From Burkholderiales bacterium (GTDB lineage: Bacteria > Pseudomonadota > Gammaproteobacteria > Burkholderiales > Burkholderiaceae_C), in NCBI GenBank assembly GCA_016213325.1, contig JACRAY010000002.1:52885-116884 (forward strand): a DNA stretch of 64,000 nucleotides. The letters run 5' to 3'. The position numbers and the translations under genes were made by a program. Positions 36,795 to 46,400 of the stretch are shown here, in pieces. The stretch's first letter is position 1. Every line of letters starts with the position of its first letter. Below the pieces are notes generated by a model that saw nothing but the letters and a program-made list of their open reading frames with translations, did no database searches and was not told the DNA's origin.

Positions 36795-37538
36795 ATGCCG
36801 GCCGATTCTTCCGCGGACCTGAACCACCTGCTCGCTGCGTTGCCGGGCGCCGAGTTCGAGCGCCTGCAGGCGCACCTGGAGCTCGTCGACATGCCGCTCG
36901 GCAAGGTGCTCAGCGAGTCCGGCGGCCGCATGCAGCACGTGTACTTTCCCACCAACTGCATCGTGTCGCTGCTCTACGTGCTGGCCGACGGCGCCTCGGC
37001 CGAGATCGGTGTGGTGGGCAATGAGGGCATCGTCGGCATTTCGCTCTTCATGGGCGGCGAGACCACGCCCAGCCGCGCCGTCGTGCGCAGCGCGGGCCAC
37101 GCCCTGCGCCTGCAGTCGGCGCGGCTGGTCGAGGAGTTCAGCCGCGGCGGTGCCACCATGCGGCTGCTGCTGCGCTACACGCAATCGCTCATCACGCAGA
37201 TGACGCAGACCGCGGTGTGCAACCGCCACCATTCGGTCGAACAGCAGCTGTGCCGGGCGCTCCTGCTCAGCCTGGACCGCATGAGCGGCAGCTCGCTGAA
37301 GATGACGCAGGAACTGATTGCCAGCATGCTCGGCGTGCGGCGCGAAGGCGTTACCGAAGCAGCCGGCAACCTGCAGCGCGCCGGCTACATCCGCTACAGC
37401 CGCGGCCACATCGACGTGCTGAACCGCGCCGGGCTCGAGGGCGCGGTGTGCGAGTGCTACTCGGTCGTCAAGGTGGAGTACGAGCGGCTGATGTGCGACA
37501 TCCCGCGTGAGCGCCCCCAAGGCCTGCCCCCCGCCTGA
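36795..37538 (+). CDS. Crp/Fnr family transcriptional regulator
   Basis: 247 residues. A cyclic-nucleotide-binding fold (residues 10-130, LESGGRMQHVYFPTNCIVSLLYVLADGASAEIGVVGNEGIVGISLFMGG) and a C-terminal winged helix (LKMTQELIASMLGVRREGVTEAAGNLQRAGYIRYSRGHIDVLNRAGLE). The cNMP-phosphate cassette is degenerate, so it may sense something other than cAMP. It lies four bases after the nitrile hydratase accessory gene and 102 bases before the hybrid kinase gene. Confidence 0.9.
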   Translation: MPADSSADLNHLLAALPGAEFERLQAHLELVDMPLGKVLSESGGRMQHVYFPTNCIVSLLYVLADGASAEIGVVGNEGIVGISLFMGGETTPSRAVVRSAGHALRLQSARLVEEFSRGGATMRLLLRYTQSLITQMTQTAVCNRHHSVEQQLCRALLLSLDRMSGSSLKMTQELIASMLGVRREGVTEAAGNLQRAGYIRYSRGHIDVLNRAGLEGAVCECYSVVKVEYERLMCDIPRERPQGLPPA

Positions 37539-37640
37539 GCCCGTTCTTTTTTTCGGCGGCGGGTGGCTTATGTTTCCTGCCGCACATACAGCGCGCGCCA
37601 TGCCTGCTACGGTCGGTATCCCCATTTCCCAGGAACAGCC

Positions 37641-39305
<1,665 letters not shown>

Positions 39306-39322
39306 TCCCCGCCGGTGAGCTG

Positions 39323-40141
39323 ATGGACTCGCGCATCCTCGTGGTGGACGACCAGCCGGCCAACATCGAGCTGCTGGCGCAAGCCCTCGACCAGTCGGGT
39401 TACACCAACGTCATGACGACGCAGAACCCGCACGAAGTCGCGGCGCTGCACCGCCGCCACCGCTTCGACCTGATCCTGCTGGACCTGCAGATGCCGGGCA
39501 TGGACGGCTTCCAGGTGATGGAGGTGCTCAAGGCCAACGAGCGCGACGCCTGGCTGCCGGTGCTGGTGATCACGGCGCAGCCCGGCCACAAGCTGCGCGC
39601 CCTGCAGGCGGGCGCGCGCGACTTCATCAGCAAGCCGCTGGACATGGTGGAGGTGCGCGTGCGCATCCGCAACATGCTGGAAGTGCGCCGCCTGTACAGC
39701 CTGCTGGAGAACCATGCGAAGGGCCTCGAAGCCGCAGTGCAGGAACGCACCGCGCAGCTGCGCGACAGCGAGGCACGCTACCGGGCGCTGACCGAACTGG
39801 CCTCCGACTGGTACTGGGAGCAGGACGACGCAGGCCATTTCACCAAGGTCTCGGGGCCGGTGCTGGAGATGCTGGGTGTGCGCGTCGACGGCCTGGTGGC
39901 GGACGCGTCCGGCCAGCCGGTGGCGGGCTGGAACGAGGCCGAGCGGGCCGCGCTGCAGGCCGCCGTCGCCGCGCGCCAGCCGTTCCTGGACTTCGTGTTC
40001 AGCCGCGTCAACCCGGACGGCTCGCGCCAGCGCTTCCAGGTGAGCGGCGAGCCGATGTTCGGCCCGGCCTGCCAGTTCCTCGGCTACCGCGGCATCGGCA
40101 TCGAACTGCATGAAATTTCCCAACCTGTGAGGTCGCCATGA
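39323..40141 (+). CDS. response regulator with C-terminal PAS domain
   Basis: 272 residues. Receiver domain at 1-120 (ILVVDDQPANIELL, LILLDLQMPGMDGFQVMEVL, FISKPLDM), a coiled coil (RLYSLLENHAKGLEAAVQERTAQLRDSEARYRAL), and a PAS domain (140-265, SDWYWEQDDAGHFTKVSG). There is no DNA-binding, GGDEF or kinase output, so it presumably signals through protein contacts. A GTG at 39299 inside the kinase end is an alternative start. Its stop overlaps the DUF1488 start (ATGA). Confidence 0.9.
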   Translation: MDSRILVVDDQPANIELLAQALDQSGYTNVMTTQNPHEVAALHRRHRFDLILLDLQMPGMDGFQVMEVLKANERDAWLPVLVITAQPGHKLRALQAGARDFISKPLDMVEVRVRIRNMLEVRRLYSLLENHAKGLEAAVQERTAQLRDSEARYRALTELASDWYWEQDDAGHFTKVSGPVLEMLGVRVDGLVADASGQPVAGWNEAERAALQAAVAARQPFLDFVFSRVNPDGSRQRFQVSGEPMFGPACQFLGYRGIGIELHEISQPVRSP

Positions 40142-40410
40142 GCGAAGAACCCTATTTCGACGAGGCGTCGTCCACCGTGCGCTTCTGGGTGCAGATCGAC
40201 GGCAGGCCGTTTGCCGCCAGCGTGCGCAGTGCGGCGTTGCACTACTGCTTCAGGCCCGAGGCCACCGGCGACATCCCGATGGAGACCTTCGGCATGCATA
40301 CGGCGGAGATCGAGTCGGTGGTGCGCAGGCGCGTTTCCGAGGGTGCCCGCGAACCCGTCATGCTGCGCGAGTTCGACCTGCGGGTTGGGGGCGTGCCGAA
40401 AAGCCGATGA
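40138..40410 (+). CDS. DUF1488 family protein
   Basis: 90 residues (VRFWVQIDGRPFAASVRSAALHYCFRP opening) matching the small DUF1488 family of unknown function. No catalytic motif. It is coupled on both sides: ATGA overlap with the response regulator and with the glucan synthetase. Confidence 0.82.
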   Translation: MSEEPYFDEASSTVRFWVQIDGRPFAASVRSAALHYCFRPEATGDIPMETFGMHTAEIESVVRRRVSEGAREPVMLREFDLRVGGVPKSR

Positions 40411-43400
40411 AGCCTGCCAGCCTGCTTCGCCGCGCGCCGCACGCGCCCTGGGACGACACCGCCCCGGTGCGGCACGAACTGTTCGGCATCGAACGGATCG
40501 AGCAGCATGCGCGAACGCTGGCCGCCAGCCAGGCCGTCACCGCCACGCCCCGGCGCGTGCTCACGCTGCACCGGCGGCTGGCCGACAACGCGGGCGTGCT
40601 GCTCGCCGCCTATCGCGCCAGCGCGGCCGAGCTGGAAGCCGGCCGCACCGTGGTGCCGGCCGCCGAGTGGTTGCTGGACAACTACCACCTGGTGGAAGAG
40701 CAGGTGCGCGAGATCCGCGACGACCTGCCGCCCGACTACTACCGCCAGCTGCCCAAGCTGCTGGACGGGCCGTTCGCCGGCTACCCGCGCGTGTTCGGCC
40801 TGGCCTGGGCGTTCGTCGCGCACACCGACAGCCACTTCGACCCGGCCACGCTGCGCCGCTACATCGCGGCCTACCAAGAGGTGCAGCCGCTGACCATCGG
40901 CGAGCTGTGGGCCATTGCCATCACGCTGCGCATCGTGCTGGTGGAAAACCTGAGGCGGCTGGCCGACCAGATGACGGCGGGCCGGCGCGCCCGCTGGGAC
41001 GCACAGGCCCTGGCCGACCGGCTGCTGGCCGCCGGCGGGGCGCATTCCGCGCTGCAGGCCGACATCGCCACGCGCCACATCGGCCCGGTGTCGGAGCTGT
41101 TCGCCGCGCAGCTGGCCAAGCGCCTGCGCGACCAGGACCCGCGCACCACGCCCGCGCGCAGCTGGCTGGCCGAGCGCCTGCGGCTGCAGGGCACGTCGAT
41201 CGACGCGGTGGTGGCGCATGCGCACCAGCGCCAGGGCGCATCCAACGTGACTGTGCGCAACATCATCACCAGCATGCGGCTCATTTCCGATATCGACTGG
41301 GCCGAGCTGTTCGAGGACGTGAGCCTGGTCGATGCGTCCCTGCGCGCGCGCAGCGCATTCGGCGACATGGATTTCGCCACGCGCAACCTCTACCGCAGCG
41401 CGATCGAACAGCTGGCACGCGGCTCGCCGCTCACCGAGCTGGAAGTGGCCGACCGCGCGCTGCTGGCCTGCGCGCGCGGCCTGGTCGCGACGCCGCCGGG
41501 CGCCAGCGAAGCACAGGCGGCTCGCCTGGCCGACCCGGGGTACTACCTGATCGCCGAAGGCCGCCTGGCGCTGGAGAGCTTCATCGGCTTCCGGCCTTCG
41601 CGGCCGCTGGGCGCACGGCGTTACGCCATCCACCTGGGCATGCCGGGCTACGTCGGCGCCATCCTGCTGGTGACCGCTGCGCTGCTCGCATGGTGCTGGG
41701 CCGCACTGTGGCTGCCGGGCGCCGATGCGCGCTGGTGGGTGCCGCTCGCGCTGGTGACCCTGGTGCCTGCGACCGAGGTGGCCACCGCTCTCGTCAACCG
41801 CCTGTGCGCCTGGTGCTTCGGCGCCAGCGTGCTGCCCGGCCTGTCGCTCGAAGCCGGCATCCCGGCCCACTGCCGCACGCTGGTGGCCGTGCCCACGCTG
41901 CTGACCGGCGAAGCCGACCTGCTGGAGCAAGTGCAGCGGCTCGAAGTGCACCACATGTCCAGTGCGGGCGGCCACATCGCCTTCGCGCTGCTGGCCGACG
42001 GCGTGGACTCTGCGCATGAGACGCTCGACAGCGACGCGCCGCTGCTGGAGGCGGGGGCCGGGGCCATCGCCGCACTCAACCTGCGGCACGGCCCGGGGCC
42101 GGACGGGCTGCCGCGGTTCTACCTGCTGCACCGGCGCCGCCTGCACAACGCGTCGGAAGGCACGTGGATGGGGTGGGAGCGCAAGCGCGGCAAGCTGCAC
42201 GAGCTCAATCGCCTGCTGCGCGGCGCGGCCGACACCAGTTTCGTGTCGTCCGGTGACGGGCCCGCCGCGGTACCGCACGACGTGCGCTACGTCATCACGC
42301 TGGACGCCGACACGCGCCTGCCGCGCGACGCCGCCGCGCGCCTGGTGGGCAAGATGGCACATCCGCTCAACCGGGCCTGCTTCAGCGAGCCGCTGCAGCG
42401 CGTGCTGGCCGGCTATGGCATCCTGCAGCCGCGCGTCACGCCATCGCTGCCGGTCGGCACCGAAGGCTCGCTGTTCCAGCGCCTCTTCTCCGCGCCGGGC
42501 GGCATAGACCCGTACGCGGCGGCCGCTTCCGACATCTACCAGGACCTGTTCGCCGAGGGTTCTTATACCGGCAAGGGCATCTACGACGTCGACGCGTTCG
42601 AGGCGGCGCTGGCCGGCCGCGTGCCGAGCGGCACCATGCTCAGCCACGACCTGTTCGAAGGCATCTATGCGCGCGCGGGGCTCGCTTCTGACATCGAGGT
42701 GATGGAGGACTTTCCCGCGCGCTACGACGTGGCGGCGCGCCGGCAGCACCGCTGGACGCGTGGCGACTGGCAACTGCTGCCGTGGCTGTTCGCGTCGCGT
42801 CGTGCGCGTACCGCGCTGCCCGCTGTGGGCGCGGGCAAGATCCTCGACAACCTGCGGCGCTCGGCCTGGCCGGTGGCGCTGCTGGCCACGCTGGACGGCT
42901 CGTGGCTGCTGGCACAGCCTTACGCGTCGCTGGCCGTGCTGGCGGTGCTGGCCGCCGCGGCGCTGCCGGCCTTCCTGCCGGTGCTCGGCGCGGTCGTGCC
43001 GCGCCGCCGCGGCATCCACGTGCAACTGCACCTGCAGCGGCTGGGGCGCGAGTTCACGGTGGCGGCGGCCCAGTCGGTGCTGGCGGTGACCTTCCTCGCC
43101 GACCAGGCCTGGCGCATGGCCGATGCGATCGTGCGCACGCTCGCGCGGCTCGTCACGCGGCGCCACTTGCTCGAATGGACCACTTCGGCGCAATCGGCGC
43201 AGGCGCGGCGGCTGGACGTGCCGAGGTTCTACCGGCAGATGGCCGCAGGCACCGCGCTCGGGCTCGCGCTGGCCGCTGCCGCGGCGCTGGTGGCACCGGC
43301 ATCGCTGCCGCTCATCGTGCCGTTTGCCTTGCTGTGGCTGGCCGCACCCGCGCTGGCGTGGTGGGCCAGCCGTACGCCGGCCGAGGCCCTGCGCGAACCG

Positions 43401-46400
43401 CTGCGCGAGGAGCAGGCGCGCGAGCTGCGCCTGGTGGCGCGCCGCACCTGGCGCTACTTCGAGACCTTCGTCACGCCCGAAGACCACATGCTGCCGCCGG
43501 ACAACTTCCAGGAGGAACCGCGGCCCGTGCTCGCGCACCGCACCTCGCCGACGAACATCGGGCTGTACCTGCTGGCGACGGCGGCCGCACGCGACTTCGG
43601 CTGGGCCGGCACGCTGGAAACCATCGAGCGGCTCGAAGCCACTTTCGAGTCGCTGCGCCGCCTGCCGCGCCTGCGCGGCCATTTCTACAACTGGTACGGC
43701 ACGCTCGACCTGCAGCCGCTGGCGCCCGCCTACGTCTCCTCGGTCGACAGCGGCAACCTCGCGGGGCACCTGGTGGTGCTGGCGAATGCCTGCGACGAAT
43801 GGGCCGCTCAACCGCTGTCGGCGCTGGGCGGCGCCGGCGTCGGCGATGCGGTGGCGCTCGCGCGCGAGGCGATGGCCGCCGTGCCGGCGGCGAGCGGCGA
43901 GGAGGGCCTGCGCCTCGCGTCGGTGCTGGACGAACTGATGCAGCAGGTGGCCGGGCGCGATGCCGCGTTGCCTGCATCGGCGCGCCGCAACGCGGACCGC
44001 GCGAAGCGGTCGGCCCGCAAGATGATCCCGGTCGGCGGCGACGCCGCCTCGACCGACCTGGTGCAGTGGATCGATGCCTGCGCGCGCGCTCTGGGCGAGC
44101 ATGCACGCGACCGCGAGTTCGCGCCCGAAGGCGCCCACGCCATCGCACCGCGGCTGGCCGCCATCGCGCGCGAGGCGCGCGAACTGGCCTTGGCGATGGA
44201 CTTCGCCTTCCTGCTCGACCCCGAACGCAAATTGCTGGCCATCGGCTATTCGCTGGCGGACAACCGGCTCGACCCCGGCTGCTACGACCTGCTGGCGTCC
44301 GAGGCGCGGCTGGCCAGCCTGTTCGCCATCGCCAAGGGCGACGCGCCCACCCGCCACTGGTTCCGCCTGGGGCGCGCGGCCACGCCGCTGTTCACCGGCT
44401 CTGCGCTGCTGTCGTGGTCGGGCTCGATGTTCGAATACCTGATGCCCTCGCTGGTGATGCGCGCACCGGCCGGCAGCCTGCTGGAGCAGACCGCCCGGCT
44501 CATCGTGCAGCGGCAGCAGGCCTACGGGGCGTCGCTCGACGTGCCCTGGGGCATTTCCGAATCGGCCTACAACGCGCGCGACATCCGAACACGACTTCGC
44601 CGGGTTGCGTGTCGCGCGCCGCGGACCACACGGCACCGCCTTCGGTGTCGCGCAGGAACACGAACGCGAGTTCACCTACCAGTACTCCAACTTCGGCGTG
44701 CCGGGCCTCGGGCTCAAGCGCGGGCTGGCCGACAACGTGGTGATCGCGCCGTATGCCACCGGGCTTGCGGCGATGGTCGACCCGGCTGCTGCGCTGTCCA
44801 ACTTCGGCCGGCTGGCGCGCCTGGGCGCGGCGGGCCGCTACGGCTTCTACGAAGCGGTGGACTTCACGCCCGCGCGCCTGCCGGCGGCCAGCCGCCTCGC
44901 CGTGGTGCGCTGCTTCATGGCGCACCACCAGGCCATGACCATCGTGGCCATCGCCAACGCGCTGCAGCAGGGGCGCATGCGCGACCGGTTCCACCGCGAG
45001 CCGATGGTGCAGTCGTGCGAGCTGCTGCTGCAGGAGCGCGTGCCGCGCGATGTGGCAATGGACCCGCCGCGCGCCGAAGAAGTCAAGGCGTCGCCGGAAC
45101 GCAGCGCCAGCTCGGGCTCGGCCCTGCGAAGGCTGCAGGGCTCACCCGGCGGAGCGCCGGTCACGCACCTGCTGTCCAACGGGCGCTACTGCGTGATGCT
45201 CACCGCCGACGGCGGCGGCTACAGCCGCTGGCGTGGCATGGCGATCACGCGCTGGCGCGAGGACGCGACACGCGACGACTGGGGTTCGACGAGGACCATG
45301 CCGAGTTCACGCGCCATGACGGTTCGCTCATGAGCCGCATGGACGTGGTGGTAGCGGGCGACGACGACGACGGCGAGGTGCGGCGCGTGCTGCTGGCCAA
45401 CAGCGGGCGGCGCACGCGCGAGATCGAGCTGACCTCGTACGCCGAGCTCGTGCTGGCGCCGCAGGCGGCGGACGACGCGCATCCGGCCTTCCCCAAGATG
45501 TTCGTGCAGACCGAATACCTGCCCGAGTTCGGCGCCATCGTGGCGACCCGGCGGCCGCGCGGGCCGGGCGAGGCGCCGTGCTGGGCCGCCCACTTCGCCG
45601 TGGTTCAGGGTGATGCGACGGGCGAGGCCCAGTTCGAATCCGACCGCGCGCGTTTCATCGGACGCGGCCGCTCGGTGGCGAGCGCGGCGGCCATGGAGGG
45701 CGGCACCGCGCTGTCGAACACCGCCGGCACCGTGCTCGACCCGGTGTTCTCGGTGCGCCATCGCGTGCGCGTCGGCCCCGGCCAGTCGGCCTGCGTGTCC
45801 TTCTGGACGCTGGTGGCTGCCTCGCGCGACGAGCTGCTGCAACTGGTGGACCGCCACCACGACCGCAATGCCTTCGACCGCGCCCGCACGCTGGCCTGGA
45901 CGCGCGCGCAGGTGCAGCTGCGCCACCTGGGCATGCGGGCCGACGAGGCGGCGGACTTCCAGTGGCTGGCCGCGCCCATGGTCTATGCGGGGCGCGAGTG
46001 GCGCGCGCCGCTGGAGGCGATCGAGCGCGGCGCCGGCATGCAGTCGCGGCTGTGGCCGCACGCGATCTCGGGCGACCTGCCCATCCTGCTGCTGCGCATC
46101 GACGAGGTCGAGGACATCGCGCAGGTGCACCAGCTGGTGCGCGCGCACGAGTACTGGCGCCTGAAGGGATTGGCCGTCGACCTGGTGATCGTCAACGAGC
46201 GCGCGGCTTCGTACGTGCAGGACCTGCAGGCCGCCATCGAAACGGCGGTTCGCAGCAGCCAGTCGATCCCGCACCCGCCGGGCGCCTTGGGCCGCGCGGG
46301 TTCGGTGCACGTGCTGCGTGCCGACCTGCTGGGTGGGGAGGCTCATGCGCTGCTGCAGTCGGTGGCGCGCGTCGCGTTGCTCGCGCGGCGCGGCAGCATC

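Noticed and set aside
40242..44675. Minus-strand open frame of 1477 codons opposite the glucan synthetase gene
   Set aside because: Its composition is that of a complement of GC-rich codons (His/Arg/Gln-rich, no domain); the plus strand has clear family motifs throughout. Only its short segment at 44586-44667 is meaningful, as the inverted block.
44605..45333. Independent 242-codon gene within the glucan synthetase
   Set aside because: It is the true +1 frame of the same protein (EFTYQYSNFG..., MAHHQAMTIVAIAN...), exposed by the displaced block, not a separate gene.
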